A program made the position numbers and the translations under genes. This document shows positions 55,055 to 64,000 of a stretch of DNA of 64,000 bases, piece by piece. Below the pieces are notes generated by a model. The model ran no database searches. It saw nothing but the letters and a program-made list of their open reading frames with translations, and was not told where the DNA came from. How positions within the stretch are numbered: the first letter of the stretch is position 1; each line of letters starts with the position of its first letter. The stretch is from Paucibacter sp. PLA-PC-4. Lineage in GTDB: Bacteria; Pseudomonadota; Gammaproteobacteria; Burkholderiales; Burkholderiaceae_C. The stretch spans positions 124,001 to 188,000 of the forward strand of contig NZ_JAPFGP010000005.1 in NCBI RefSeq assembly GCF_026241155.1, given 5' to 3'.

Positions 55055-56745
55055 CAGTCCCCGAACACGATCTTCTTGCGCTTCTCGACCCACTCTTCGA
55101 AGTGCGGACCGTAGACCTCCTCGACGCGGTTGCGCTTGACCTTGAAGGTAGGGGTGATGAAACCGTTGTCGACGGTCCAGGGCGTCTTGACGACCACCAG
55201 GCAGTCGAGCTGCTCATGTGGGTCGAGCCGGGCGTTGACATCGTCAAGATGCTGATTGAGCTGCGCCATCAGCTGCTGGCGGTCGGCCTCGGTGCCGCTG
55301 CGCTCGGCGGCATCGGGCGAAAGCATCACGATGCCCAACGGCTGGCCCAGATTCGCGCCGGTGACCACACAAGCCTCGACCGCCGGGTGGGCGCCGAGCC
55401 GGTCCTCGATCGGCGAAGGCGCGACATACTTGCCCTTGCTGGTCTTGAACAGATCCTTGACCCGGCCGGTAATGCGCAGGCAGCCGTTCGCGTCCTGCTG
55501 GGCCTTGTCGCCGGTGCGCAGCCAGCCGTCCTCGGTGAAGGCCTCGCGACTGAGCTCAGGCTCCTTGTAATAGCCCACCATCAAAGCCGGGCTGCGCATC
55601 TGAAGCTCGCCGGTCTTCGGATCGAGCCGGGTATCGACACCGTCATAGGCCGGTCCTACCGTGCCTTGCTGCAAGGTGCCCGGCACGGTGATATGGGAGA
55701 CCGCGAGATTCTCCGTCATTCCATAGCCTTCGTTGATGTTCAGCCCCAGCTTGCTGTACCACTGCAGCAGGGCCAGCGGCATGGGCGCAGCGCCGCCGGC
55801 GGCGATGCGACACTGATCCAGACCCAGGGCCTTCAGGATCTTGCGCCGCACCAGGCCGCCGATGAGGGGAATCGACAACAGGCGTGCGAGCTTGGCCGGC
55901 GGCATTTTGGCCTGGATGCCCTGCTGGAACTTGACCCATAGCCGCGGCACCGAGAAAAACACGGTTGGCCGGGCGCGCTGCAGATCGGCGGTGAAGGTGT
56001 CCAAGCTCTCGGCGAAGAACAGCCGCATGCCGGTGCGCAGCCACCCATGCTCGACCAGCACTCGCTCCACCACATGGGCCAGCGGCAGATAAGACAGCAT
56101 GCGGTCCTCGGCATTGAGCGGGATGCGGCCCAGGCCGGCCTGCAGCGCCCAGGCAAAGGCGCCGAAGGTATGCATCACGCCCTTGGGGTTGCCGGTGGTG
56201 CCCGAGGTGTAGATCAAGGTGGCCAATTCGTCAGCCGGGCGCAGCGGCTCGCCCTGCAGCGGCTGATTGCGGGCGCAGATCGCATCCCAGCCCTCGTACG
56301 CAGCTTTCGCATCGTCCGGCGAGAGCGGATAGCTGATGGCCGGCAGTCCTGCGGGCAGCCCCGGCTTCATGCCGGCCCAGCCATCGAGCTTGCCGACGAA
56401 GCAGGCTTTGGCCTCGCTGTGATTGAGGATCTGTTTGATGGTCTCGGGCGCTAGCGTCGGGTACAGCGGCACCGAGACATAGCCGGCCATCCAGATCGCC
56501 AGATCACTCATCAGCCACCAAGCGCAGTTCTTCGACAGGATGGCCACCTTGGAGCCAGGCTCCCAGCCCTGGCTCTTCAGATGGGCGGCCATGCGGCGCG
56601 CGCCATCGGCGACTTGGGCCCAGGTGAAGTCCTGCACCTGGCCATTACCCATCGGCTGGGTCAGCGTGACGCTGGACGGACGGGTGCGCTCCCAGTGGTA
56701 CAGGCGCTGCAGGGCCAGGCTGTCGGCGGGAATCGTGGTGGGCAT
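55054..56745 (-). CDS. Long-chain acyl-CoA synthetase (AMP-binding)
   Basis: A 563-residue ANL-superfamily enzyme activating fatty acids to acyl-CoA via acyl-AMP. Motifs include [20 protein letters not shown] (P-loop), [14 protein letters not shown] and the catalytic Lys in [12 protein letters not shown]. It resembles the bacterial FadD15-like group in which the first helix region carries [15 protein letters not shown]. The start at 56745 follows a GGAGAC site. The DUF1232 gene is coupled at its end. Confidence 0.92.
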   Translation of the reverse strand: MPTTIPADSLALQRLYHWERTRPSSVTLTQPMGNGQVQDFTWAQVADGARRMAAHLKSQGWEPGSKVAILSKNCAWWLMSDLAIWMAGYVSVPLYPTLAPETIKQILNHSEAKACFVGKLDGWAGMKPGLPAGLPAISYPLSPDDAKAAYEGWDAICARNQPLQGEPLRPADELATLIYTSGTTGNPKGVMHTFGAFAWALQAGLGRIPLNAEDRMLSYLPLAHVVERVLVEHGWLRTGMRLFFAESLDTFTADLQRARPTVFFSVPRLWVKFQQGIQAKMPPAKLARLLSIPLIGGLVRRKILKALGLDQCRIAAGGAAPMPLALLQWYSKLGLNINEGYGMTENLAVSHITVPGTLQQGTVGPAYDGVDTRLDPKTGELQMRSPALMVGYYKEPELSREAFTEDGWLRTGDKAQQDANGCLRITGRVKDLFKTSKGKYVAPSPIEDRLGAHPAVEACVVTGANLGQPLGIVMLSPDAAERSGTEADRQQLMAQLNQHLDDVNARLDPHEQLDCLVVVKTPWTVDNGFITPTFKVKRNRVEEVYGPHFEEWVEKRKKIVFGD

Positions 56746-56832
56746 GTGTTTGTCTCCTCTTGGGGTTTGGCGCTGAGGCTATAGGCTGGGCGCCACCCTG
56801 CCTACCGGGTTATTGCGGGGCTCGGGGTGGAT

Positions 56833-59613
56833 TCAGAGTCGCCGCTCTAGAAAGCCCGGGGCCAGCCCGCCCTCGCCCAGCGCGCGGCGCAGCGCGTCCA
56901 GCTCATGGCCGTCAGGCAGGCCGGCGGGGCGCAGCGCGTCGGCACGAGCCAGTGCGGCCGCCGCGCCCGGTTCGCGCAGCAGCACCAGGGTGGCGGCCAA
57001 GTCCAGCTGCGCGGTCCAGGCCGCTACCTGCTGGGGCTCTGGCAGGGCGTCAAGATAAGCGATGCGTCGCTCCAGCGCGGCCCGGCTGCCGGCCAGGTCG
57101 CCGCGGGCGCGCAGCAGCTGACCGCGCAGTTGCTCGCTGCGGCTGCGCAGTGCGGTGCTGGTCTGCAGCACCGGATCGGCCTGCGCCAGCGTGAGCGCGC
57201 GGTCGGCCAGGGCCAGGTCTTGCCCTAGCAGACCGACCCGTAGCATGGCCAGGCAGGCCTCGACCCGCGCAGGTCCGCTGACGGCTGGGGTCGCGCCGAT
57301 CTCCTCCAGCAGCGCCCCCGCCTGCGTACGCAGCGCAGCGTTCACCGGTGCGGCCATGGCCCGGGCCTGCAGCAGCGCGGCTTGCTGCGGCAGGCGCAGG
57401 GTCGGGTGCTCGACAGCGGCGGCGCTCAGACTGGATTGGATCTGCTCGTGCAGCTGCAACGCACGGCCGTGCTCGCCGCGGTCGGCGTAGTAGCGCGCCA
57501 GCTCGGCCCGCATACCGGCGGCCATATCGTTGCCGGGCCCCAGCAGCGCCTCCATCTCGCCCAGCAGCGCGCTCGCGCGCGCCTCGATCCCGGCGTACTT
57601 GGCCCGGCGGATCTGCACGGCCAGCAGATTGCGCCGCAGCACCAGCACGAAGCGGGCATAGCGCGGCTGCGCCGTGGCCCAGCGCGGCTCGGTGGCTAGC
57701 AGCAATGCCTCGGCCTCGGCCAACCGGCCCTGGGCGACGCGCAGGCCCTGCACATAGTTGTCGAAGAACATGTGCTCGAACTCGCTGGGCTTGTAGAGCT
57801 CCTCGACGATAGGTCGGGCACGCGCCAGCGCCTGCTCGGCCTCGTCGAGCCGGCCCACGCGCGAGTAAGCCACGCCCAATAGGTAGAGCGCTGCGGAGTG
57901 CGGGTGCGAGACCTCGCCGTGGCGCGCGATCAGGTCGGCCTGCAACGGTTCGACCAGGGCGATCACTTTGGCCGGCGAGCCCTGCGAGGTGTAGATGCGC
58001 GCCAGGCCCATGCGGGCATTCAGTGTGCGCTCGTCTTCGCTGCCGAAATGCTGCTGCGCATGCTCGATGAGCTGCTGAGCCAGCGGGATTGCGATGTCGT
58101 AGCGGTTCAGATCGCGGTAGGTGCCGATCAACACATCAAGCAGCCGCGCCCGCGTCGCCGGGTCGTCGGCGAACTTATCGCCCAGCTCGGCGCGGCTTCT
58201 CTCCAGCAGTTCCAGCACCGTGGGCGGGCGGCCGCCATGGCGGTCGGGGTTGGCCGAGGCCAGCAGCTCGGTCAGATAGCGGGTCACCTGCTCGGACTGG
58301 CGCGCCGCGGCCTCGGCGCGCTGCCATTGCCACAGGCTGATCGCCAGGCCGGCGCTGAGGCTGGCGCCCAGCAGCAGCGCGGCAATAGCCAGCTTGGCGT
58401 GGCGGCGTAGCCAGAGCCGGCTGCGATGGCGCCAGTCGTCCCGGCGCGCACTGACCGGGCGGTGCTCCAGCCAGCGCTGCAGATCGTCGATGAACGCGCC
58501 GACGCTGCCGTAGCGCTGGCCCGGCTGCTTGCGCATGGCCTTCGCCGCCACCGCCTCCAGATCGCCCCGGGTGCGCTCGAAGTCGGGCGGCCGGCCCGGC
58601 CCTGGCCGTTGGCCCTCGGGCGGCAGCGTGCTGCGCGACAGCCGTGCCGGCTCGGTGTGCAGCACCGCATGTTCGAGCGCGGTACGCGAGCCGCCGGTCT
58701 GGCCGAAGGGCAGCACGCCGCTGAGCAGCTCGTACAGCATCACGCCCAGCGAGTAGACATCGGCCGCGACCCCGATGGCCGCGCCGGTGATCTGCTCGGG
58801 CGCGGCATAGGCGGGTGTCAGGCGGCGGCCGGCCTGGCGGGTCAGCTGGCTGTCGGTGCTGGAGCCCTTGTCGTCGAGCAGGCCGGCGATGCCGAAGTCC
58901 AGCAGCTTCGGGCTGCCCTCGGCCGTCACCATCACATTGCTGGGCTTGAGGTCGCGGTGCACGATCAGCTGCGCATGGGCATGCTCGACCGCCCGCGCCA
59001 CCCCCAGCAGCAGCCGCACCCGCTCGGCCACCAGCAGCCGGGCCTGGCGCACATGCTCGCTGAGCGTCAGCCCCGCCACATGCTCCAGCACCAGATAGGC
59101 GCGGCCGCCACCGACCTGGGGCTGGACACCAGCGTCCAGCAAGCGCGCAATGCCCGGGTGGGTCAGCCGCGCCAGCACGGCACGCTCGCGAGCGAAGCGC
59201 TCAGCCAGGCCCGGCGCCGAGACATCGTCGCGCAAGAGCTTGATTGCGACCTGGGCCTGGTAAAGCCCGTCGGCACGCTCGGCAAGCCAGACCTCGCCCA
59301 TGCCGCCCTCGCCCAGCTTGGACACCAAGCGCCAGGGGCCCAACCGCTCACCGGTTGCGGCACGGCCGCCACCGGGCTCGGCCGCCAGCGCCCGAGCCAG
59401 GCGCTGCTGAAAGCTCTCGGCCGGCGCGGCCGCTACGGATGGGTCTGCCTCAGCGGCCTGGTCGGCCGAGGCCAGCATGCGCGCAAGGCGCTCGGCGAGC
59501 TCCGGCTCCTGCGCCCGCAGCGCGGCGAGCCGGGCGGCGCGCTCAGCCGGGCCCACCTCGACCAGCTCATCAAAGCTGGCCGAAAGGCGCTGCCATTGAT
59601 CGCGCGCCAGCAT
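56833..59613 (-). CDS. Serine/threonine protein kinase with membrane helix and TPR-like C-terminal domain
   Basis: A 926-residue kinase. The start at 59613 gives MLARDQWQRLSASFDELVEV; a frame that runs further upstream is a shadow of the sigma-factor gene. Kinase motifs are complete: LGEGGMGEVWLA, VAIKLL, HRDLKPSN, DFGIAGL and AYAAPEQ. After a hydrophobic helix (LAIAALLLGASLSAGLAISL, near residue 415) the C-terminal ~500 residues are TPR-like (LLDVLIGTYRDLNRYDIAIP, LNARMGLARIYTSQG). The kinase faces the cytoplasm with the sensor region outside. It is 11 bases after the ECF sigma gene, an established pairing (ECF with STPK). Confidence 0.93.
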   Translation of the reverse strand: MLARDQWQRLSASFDELVEVGPAERAARLAALRAQEPELAERLARMLASADQAAEADPSVAAAPAESFQQRLARALAAEPGGGRAATGERLGPWRLVSKLGEGGMGEVWLAERADGLYQAQVAIKLLRDDVSAPGLAERFARERAVLARLTHPGIARLLDAGVQPQVGGGRAYLVLEHVAGLTLSEHVRQARLLVAERVRLLLGVARAVEHAHAQLIVHRDLKPSNVMVTAEGSPKLLDFGIAGLLDDKGSSTDSQLTRQAGRRLTPAYAAPEQITGAAIGVAADVYSLGVMLYELLSGVLPFGQTGGSRTALEHAVLHTEPARLSRSTLPPEGQRPGPGRPPDFERTRGDLEAVAAKAMRKQPGQRYGSVGAFIDDLQRWLEHRPVSARRDDWRHRSRLWLRRHAKLAIAALLLGASLSAGLAISLWQWQRAEAAARQSEQVTRYLTELLASANPDRHGGRPPTVLELLERSRAELGDKFADDPATRARLLDVLIGTYRDLNRYDIAIPLAQQLIEHAQQHFGSEDERTLNARMGLARIYTSQGSPAKVIALVEPLQADLIARHGEVSHPHSAALYLLGVAYSRVGRLDEAEQALARARPIVEELYKPSEFEHMFFDNYVQGLRVAQGRLAEAEALLLATEPRWATAQPRYARFVLVLRRNLLAVQIRRAKYAGIEARASALLGEMEALLGPGNDMAAGMRAELARYYADRGEHGRALQLHEQIQSSLSAAAVEHPTLRLPQQAALLQARAMAAPVNAALRTQAGALLEEIGATPAVSGPARVEACLAMLRVGLLGQDLALADRALTLAQADPVLQTSTALRSRSEQLRGQLLRARGDLAGSRAALERRIAYLDALPEPQQVAAWTAQLDLAATLVLLREPGAAAALARADALRPAGLPDGHELDALRRALGEGGLAPGFLERRL

Positions 59614-59624
59614 CCGACGAGCCC

Positions 59625-60206
59625 TCAGCGGAGAGTGCCGGCAGCGTCGCCCAGCAGCTCCTGCAGCAGAGCCCGCGCCTTGATCAGCTCGCGGTTGACA
59701 GTACGGCTGGACGTGCCGCGCAGCAGCGCCACCTCGGCAATCGTCAGGCCGGCAAAGCTGAGCATCTCGATCAGCTCGTACAGCCCCTGATCCAGCACCT
59801 GCATGCGCGCAAGCGCGCGGTCCAGCGCGATCAGGTCCACCATCTCGCTGCTCACCGCCGCCACCTGCTCGGCGGCCGACAAGGTCACCATGACCGCATC
59901 GCCGCCGCGCTTGTCGCGCCCCTCGGCGCGCACGTGGTCGATCACCACCGAGCGCAGCACCCTGCCAACATAGGCGAAGAACTGGCCGCGCGAAGCGCCC
60001 TGCAAGCCCTCCTGCTCGGCGATACGCAGGAAGCCCTCGTGCACCAGGGCCGTGGTGTTGAGTCCGACGACCCGGCCCGATTGCGCCAGCCGCTGCCGCG
60101 CCACCCGCTTGATCTCCGGGTAAAGCGTCGCGTAGAGCCGCTGCAGCGCCTGGGCATCGCCGCCCGAGCAATCCACCAGCAACTGCGTGATCGCGCCCTG
60201 GCTCAT
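59625..60206 (-). CDS. ECF sigma factor (Sigma70_ECF / ECF43-like)
   Basis: A 193-residue ECF sigma factor. Region 2 reads LQRLYATLYPEIKRVARQRL and FFAYVGRVLRSVVIDHVRA; region 4 is AALRGTSSRTV-like, seen as EVALLRGTSSRTVNRELIKA. The opening MSQGAITQLLVDCSGGDAQA is the style of the ECF43/PF07638 family, which is linked to Ser/Thr kinases without a classical anti-sigma factor. The kinase gene follows immediately, so phosphorylation control of the sigma factor is the likely logic. Its own promoter is not evident. Confidence 0.92.
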   Translation of the reverse strand: MSQGAITQLLVDCSGGDAQALQRLYATLYPEIKRVARQRLAQSGRVVGLNTTALVHEGFLRIAEQEGLQGASRGQFFAYVGRVLRSVVIDHVRAEGRDKRGGDAVMVTLSAAEQVAAVSSEMVDLIALDRALARMQVLDQGLYELIEMLSFAGLTIAEVALLRGTSSRTVNRELIKARALLQELLGDAAGTLR

Positions 60207-60223
60207 CGCACGCTCCGCCTTGC

Positions 60224-61534
60224 TTACTCAGCGGCGGCCGCAGCGGCCAGCGCGTCCAAGGCCTCTTCCAGCACCCCCGCCGCGAGCCCGGCGGCGCGCT
60301 CCACCGGTGCCTGCGCCAGCGCGGCCGCGCCTTCACGCTTGAGCCGCGCCACCCACTGGCCGGCCTCGCGCCCTTGCGCAAAGCCGCTGCTTTGCAGGAG
60401 CAGGCCCCCATCGGCGGCATTGAGCTTGAAGTAGAACTGGCCGTCAGCCTCGCGGTACTGCTTAAACACCGGGAGGGCCGATTTCGCCTTGGCCGCCGCT
60501 TGCACCGGCGCAGCCAGCGGCCGGAAGCGGCGCAGGCCCACCGCCTCGCGCAGGCGCTGCAGCAGCGGCGCGGCCTGGGCTCGCGCCTTGGCCGCACCGG
60601 CCATCAGCACCGCCTCGATCTGCTCGGGGTGCGCCATCAAGGCCTCGTAGCGTGCGCGCATCGGACCGATCTCGGCGTCGATGAGCTCAAACAGCTGCTG
60701 CTTGGCCTCGCCCCAGGCCAGGCCGGCGCGCAGCGCCTCGCGAAAGGCCTGACGCTGCGCGGGGGTCGCGAAGGCGTCAAAGATCTGCACCAAATGCGAA
60801 CCCTCGGGCTCCTTGGGCTCGCCAGGCAAGCGCGAGTCGGTGACGATGCGGGCAATGGCCTCGCGCAGTCCCTTGGCCCCACCCTCGAACAGCGGGATCA
60901 CGTTGTCATAGCTTTTGCTCATCTTGCGGCCGTCCAGGCCGGGCAGCAGCTCCATCTCCTCGTCGATGCTGGCCTCGGGCAGCACGAAGAAGTCCTCGCC
61001 GCCGCCGAAGAGATGGTTGAAGCGTTGGGCAACATCGCGGGCCATCTCGATGTGCTGGGCCTGGTCCTTGCCGACCGGCACGCGGTGGGCGTTGAACATC
61101 AGGATGTCGGCAGCCATCAGGATGGGGTAGCTGTACAAGCCCATCGTGATGCCGGCATCGGCATCCTCGCCTGCCGCCACATTGGCGTCCACCGCGCCCT
61201 TGTAGGCATGGGCACGGTTCATCTGGCCCTTGGAGGTGACGCAGGTCAGCAGCCAAGTCAGCTCGGGAATCTCGGGGATATCGCTCTGGCGGTAGAAAGT
61301 CACGCGCTCGGTGTCCAGGCCTGCGGCCAGCCAGGTGGCGGCTATCTGCAGGCGCGAGGCCTCGATGCGGCCGGGCTCGTCGCACTTGATCAGCGCGTGG
61401 TAGTCCGCCATGAAGAAAAAGCTCTCGGCGCCGGTCTCACGGCTGGCGGCGATGGCGCGGCGCACCGCGCCGACATAGTTGCCGAGATGCAGGGTGCCGG
61501 TGGTGGTGATGCCGGTCAGAACGCGCAGGGTCAT
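60224..61534 (-). CDS. trpS: Tryptophan--tRNA ligase with C-terminal YegP/DUF1508-like extension
   Basis: TrpS (436 residues), charging tRNA-Trp. The start at 61534 ([20 protein letters not shown]) contains the HIGH-like [14 protein letters not shown] is [10 protein letters not shown]. Bacterial TrpS is usually about 330-350 residues. Here a C-terminal extension from about 354 reads [20 protein letters not shown] and [10 protein letters not shown], similar to YegP/DUF1508 repeats, and then an Ala-rich tail. An in-frame leader of 13 residues upstream is not used. It is followed by the ECF sigma gene. Confidence 0.94.
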   Translation of the reverse strand: MTLRVLTGITTTGTLHLGNYVGAVRRAIAASRETGAESFFFMADYHALIKCDEPGRIEASRLQIAATWLAAGLDTERVTFYRQSDIPEIPELTWLLTCVTSKGQMNRAHAYKGAVDANVAAGEDADAGITMGLYSYPILMAADILMFNAHRVPVGKDQAQHIEMARDVAQRFNHLFGGGEDFFVLPEASIDEEMELLPGLDGRKMSKSYDNVIPLFEGGAKGLREAIARIVTDSRLPGEPKEPEGSHLVQIFDAFATPAQRQAFREALRAGLAWGEAKQQLFELIDAEIGPMRARYEALMAHPEQIEAVLMAGAAKARAQAAPLLQRLREAVGLRRFRPLAAPVQAAAKAKSALPVFKQYREADGQFYFKLNAADGGLLLQSSGFAQGREAGQWVARLKREGAAALAQAPVERAAGLAAGVLEEALDALAAAAAAE

Positions 61535-61653
61535 GGTGGTGATCGGGGGTCGGGTGTGGGCCGGATTAGACAAAGTCGCTCGGATTGCCGCCTATTCTCC
61601 CAGCAAGCGCGCCGCGCTCAGCTTAGGATTCACCAAAACACCCGTCCACCCCG

Positions 61654-63942
61654 ATGACACCTTTGTTGCTGGTCAGCGCCGCGCTGCTCGCCATGCTTGG
61701 CGGCGCGCTGCTGCTCTTATGGCGGCAGGAACGCAGTCTGCGCTACGTGCGGCAATGGGGGTGGAGCTGGATTCTGCTGGCCCTGGGCCTGGGCGGCGGC
61801 CCGCTGCTTCAGGACCTGTTCGAACCAGGTGCTGCGCGCAATCTGCAGGCTTTTGTGGCCTCGGCGGCGGTGATGGGCTCGCAGCTGCTGCAGCTGGCCG
61901 GCGCGCTGGACTATCGCGGCCGGCAGCTGCGGCTGATGCAATGGCTGCCGGGCTTCGTGTTGCTGATGTGCGTGCTAGCGGCGTTGGGCTCACGCGAGAT
62001 GAGCCAGGCGGTGCTCATGGGCGCGCTGGTACTGGGCCTGGGCGCGATGGCCAGCGCGGCAATTCTGTGGCGTGCCAGCCAGGGGCTGGAGCGCTGGGTG
62101 TGCGCCGGCTTCGTCGCGGTGGCCCTGGTGCACGCGAGCGGCCCACTGCTGGACCCGCAGGGCCGCTCGGTCATCACGTACGGCCTGGGCCTGATCGTGC
62201 AGACCGCGCTGGGCCTGGGACTGATGCTTTTGTCGGTGGGCCGGGCCCATGGCCAGGCGCAGCGCCAGGCCGAGCGATTCACGCGTCTGGCCGAGCACTC
62301 GCTGCAGGGCCTGGTGGTGTTGCAGGACTACCGGGTCGTCTACGCCAACCCGGCGGCGCGCCGCATGTTCGGCCACGATCCGCTGCGCGACCGGCCGGGG
62401 GAGACCGCGCTGGCCGAACTGGTCTCGCCGGATCTGCGCCAGGCTGCGCGGCAGCGCCATCGCGCAGTGCTGGCCGACTCGCAGGCCCGCATCGAATGGG
62501 AGGGGCCGCGGCTGGGCTTCGATGGACGGCTGCTCCATGTACGCGGCCTGTCCAGCCATCTGGACTGGGACGGCCAGCCGGCCGAGCTACTGGTGATGAT
62601 CGACGACAGCGAGCGCCAGGCGGCCCTCGAAGCCTTGCGCCGCCAGGCCCTGCACGACGAGCTGACCGCGCTGCCGAACCGCAACTTCGCGGTCGAGCGC
62701 CTGCGGCAGCTCACGCGGCTGGGCGCGTCGCCGTTCGCCCTGGTGTCGGCGGATATGGACCGATTCCAATTAATCAATGAATCGCTGGGCCATGCGGTCG
62801 GCGATGCCTTGCTGCAGGGCATCGCGCAGCGCCTGTGCGCCGAGCTGCCCCACAACGCGACGGTCGCGCGACTGGGCGAGGACCAGTTCGTGATGCTGGT
62901 CGAGGGGGCGCCTGGGCGGGCCGAAGCGCTGGCCTTCGCCGAGCGGCTGCTGGCGCTGATGGAGCGGCCCTTCGCCGTCGACGGGGCCGAGCTGTTCGTC
63001 CATATGTCGGTCGGCGTGGCGCTGTTTCCACAGGACGCGGCCGACGGCCCCGGCCTGCTGCGCGCCGCCGACTCCGCGATGCATCGGGCCAAGGCGCGCG
63101 CCGGCGCCACCTATGCCTTCTTCGATGCGGCGATGAATCGCGCCGCCCAGGCGCGCATGGAGGCCGAGCAGGCGCTCTCGAAGGCGCTGGAGGAGGGCCA
63201 GTTCCGGCTCGACTACCAGCCCAAGATGCTGGCGGTCTCGCGCGAGCTCTGCGGTTTCGAGGCGCTGGTGCGCTGGCAGCGGCCAGGCATCGGCCCGGTC
63301 AGCCCGGCCGAGTTCATCCCGGCGGCTGAGCGCACCGGCCAGATCCGCGCGCTGGGCACGCTGATCATCGAGATCGCGACCGCCCAGCTGCGCCAGTGGC
63401 TGGACCGCTTCGGCCGGCTGTTGCCGGTGGCCATCAATGTATCGCCACTGCAGTTCGAGGATCCAGAGTTCGTGCCGCAGCTGCTGGCCGCGCTGGAGCG
63501 TCAGCGCCTACCGCCGGCGGCGCTGCAGATCGAGATCACCGAGAGCGCGGCGATCGGCCATGTTGAACGGGTGCTGCCGCAGTTAGAGCGGCTGCGCGCG
63601 GCCGGCGTGCTGTGCGCACTGGACGACTTCGGCACCGGCCAGTCCTCACTGACCATGCTGCGCCAACTGCCCATTCATGCGATGAAGTTGGACCGCAGCA
63701 TGATAGAGCCGCTGCCACGCCAGGACGCCAGCGCGGTGGTCCAGGCGACCTGCGCGCTAGGCCATTCGCTGGGGCTTGAGATCATCGCCGAGGGCGTCGA
63801 GACCGAGGAGCAGGCCATGGCTGTCGAGGCGCTGGGCTGCACCCAGCTGCAGGGCTACTACCTGAGCCGACCGCTATCGGCCGAGCGCGCCACGGAACTG
63901 CTGCGGCGCTTTGTCGACATCCATCCGCTGGTCAATTCCTAG
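61654..63942 (+). CDS. Membrane GGDEF/EAL protein with degenerate GGDEF
   Basis: A 762-residue c-di-GMP protein. The N-terminal ~200 residues have about six to seven membrane helices, followed by a PAS domain (FTRLAEHSLQGLVVLQDYRV). The GGDEF domain opens DELTALPNRNFAVERL but its motif is GEDQF (near residue 407), so cyclase activity is unlikely. The EAL domain looks complete: FEALVRW near 535, INVSPLQFED, EITES, ALDDFGTGQSS, MKLDRSMI and IIAEGVETEEQ. The protein should be a phosphodiesterase with a GTP-binding regulatory domain. Start at ATG 61654, divergent from trpS. Confidence 0.93.
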   Translation: MTPLLLVSAALLAMLGGALLLLWRQERSLRYVRQWGWSWILLALGLGGGPLLQDLFEPGAARNLQAFVASAAVMGSQLLQLAGALDYRGRQLRLMQWLPGFVLLMCVLAALGSREMSQAVLMGALVLGLGAMASAAILWRASQGLERWVCAGFVAVALVHASGPLLDPQGRSVITYGLGLIVQTALGLGLMLLSVGRAHGQAQRQAERFTRLAEHSLQGLVVLQDYRVVYANPAARRMFGHDPLRDRPGETALAELVSPDLRQAARQRHRAVLADSQARIEWEGPRLGFDGRLLHVRGLSSHLDWDGQPAELLVMIDDSERQAALEALRRQALHDELTALPNRNFAVERLRQLTRLGASPFALVSADMDRFQLINESLGHAVGDALLQGIAQRLCAELPHNATVARLGEDQFVMLVEGAPGRAEALAFAERLLALMERPFAVDGAELFVHMSVGVALFPQDAADGPGLLRAADSAMHRAKARAGATYAFFDAAMNRAAQARMEAEQALSKALEEGQFRLDYQPKMLAVSRELCGFEALVRWQRPGIGPVSPAEFIPAAERTGQIRALGTLIIEIATAQLRQWLDRFGRLLPVAINVSPLQFEDPEFVPQLLAALERQRLPPAALQIEITESAAIGHVERVLPQLERLRAAGVLCALDDFGTGQSSLTMLRQLPIHAMKLDRSMIEPLPRQDASAVVQATCALGHSLGLEIIAEGVETEEQAMAVEALGCTQLQGYYLSRPLSAERATELLRRFVDIHPLVNS

Positions 63943-64000
63943 TGCGTGCCATCAGCTCGCCGAGCCGGATCGCAGCACCCGGCTGCCAGCCGGGATTGAA
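63932..64000 (-). CDS. Possible C-terminal end of a gene running off the right edge
   Basis: On the minus strand one frame is open from the edge to a TGA at 63932-63934, ending GAAIRLGELMARTRN. Its last 4 codons overlap the stop of the GGDEF/EAL gene. The 22 visible residues look protein-like but do not identify a family. This is weak evidence and could be chance. Confidence 0.3.
   Translation of the reverse strand, partial: FNPGWQPGAAIRLGELMARTRN

Noticed and set aside
56833-60597. A single 1254-residue minus-strand protein from trpS into the Ser/Thr kinase
   Set aside because: Only the part from 59613 downstream is the kinase. The preceding frame overlaps the ECF sigma factor and trpS in other frames and has no homology.

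Overview
The window is about 64 kb of high-GC, densely packed bacterial chromosome. The content points to a betaproteobacterium of the order Burkholderiales, probably in the Rubrivivax/Roseateles/Leptothrix neighbourhood. Supporting signs are the gatCAB genes placed divergently from mreB-mreC-mreD-mrdA-rodA, a recA-recX-DUF2889-sucC-sucD block, an STPK-PP2C-FHA-cyclic nucleotide phosphodiesterase block, a PEP-CTERM protein, and an ECF sigma factor paired with a TPR-bearing Ser/Thr kinase. The genus is an inference. No rRNA, tRNA, insertion sequence, prophage or CRISPR array was seen, and no gene-free stretch exceeds about 300 bases.

Layout. 1-4.5 kb: a tight minus-strand operon (DUF4331 protein, small lipoprotein, TPR protein, HupE/UreJ-like membrane protein, TonB-dependent receptor running off the left edge) that looks like an uncharacterised envelope uptake or sensing system. 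4.6-13.5 kb: rlpA, a fumarylacetoacetase-family hydrolase, nadC, a hemerythrin-like protein, two overlapping PPOX-fold genes (one fused to GAF), a PEP-CTERM glycerophosphodiesterase, a hybrid histidine kinase and slyX. 13.4-16.6 kb: the circularly permuted ATP-grasp / alpha-E / transglutaminase operon, a conserved but poorly understood peptide-modification locus. 16.8-18.9 kb: a sensor diguanylate cyclase.

18.9-26.1 kb is the accessory part. It holds a Fic gene with a stop codon inside its N-terminal helix-turn-helix domain, a Phd/PIN toxin-antitoxin pair fused and frameshifted, a Phd antitoxin with a stop at codon 8 beside a VapC that lacks a catalytic Asp, and a VapBC whose toxin lacks the catalytic Glu and has lost its ATG. 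Between them sit a type IV pilin gene with a convincing sigma-54 promoter and a 999-residue membrane-fused spermidine-synthase-like protein. The toxin-type loci therefore look like a graveyard of disarmed modules.

26-35 kb: an MBL-fold cyclic nucleotide phosphodiesterase, FHA, PP2C and Ser/Thr kinase genes, a TerC-family protein, sucCD, DUF2889, recX and recA with a perfect LexA box. 35-46.7 kb: a two-component system, the rod-shape operon and gatCAB. 46.7-64 kb: a DUF4124-like protein, pyrE, a second TonB-dependent receptor, xthA, a degenerate HD-GYP protein, an M28 peptidase, an acyl-CoA synthetase, a TPR Ser/Thr kinase with its ECF sigma factor, trpS with a C-terminal extension, and a membrane GGDEF/EAL protein.

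Many genes in operons are coupled by 4-base ATGA stop/start overlaps, which I used with Shine-Dalgarno matches to choose starts. Second-messenger signalling is prominent: one diguanylate cyclase, one GGDEF-EAL protein, one HD-GYP-like protein, one cyclic nucleotide phosphodiesterase and two Ser/Thr kinases.
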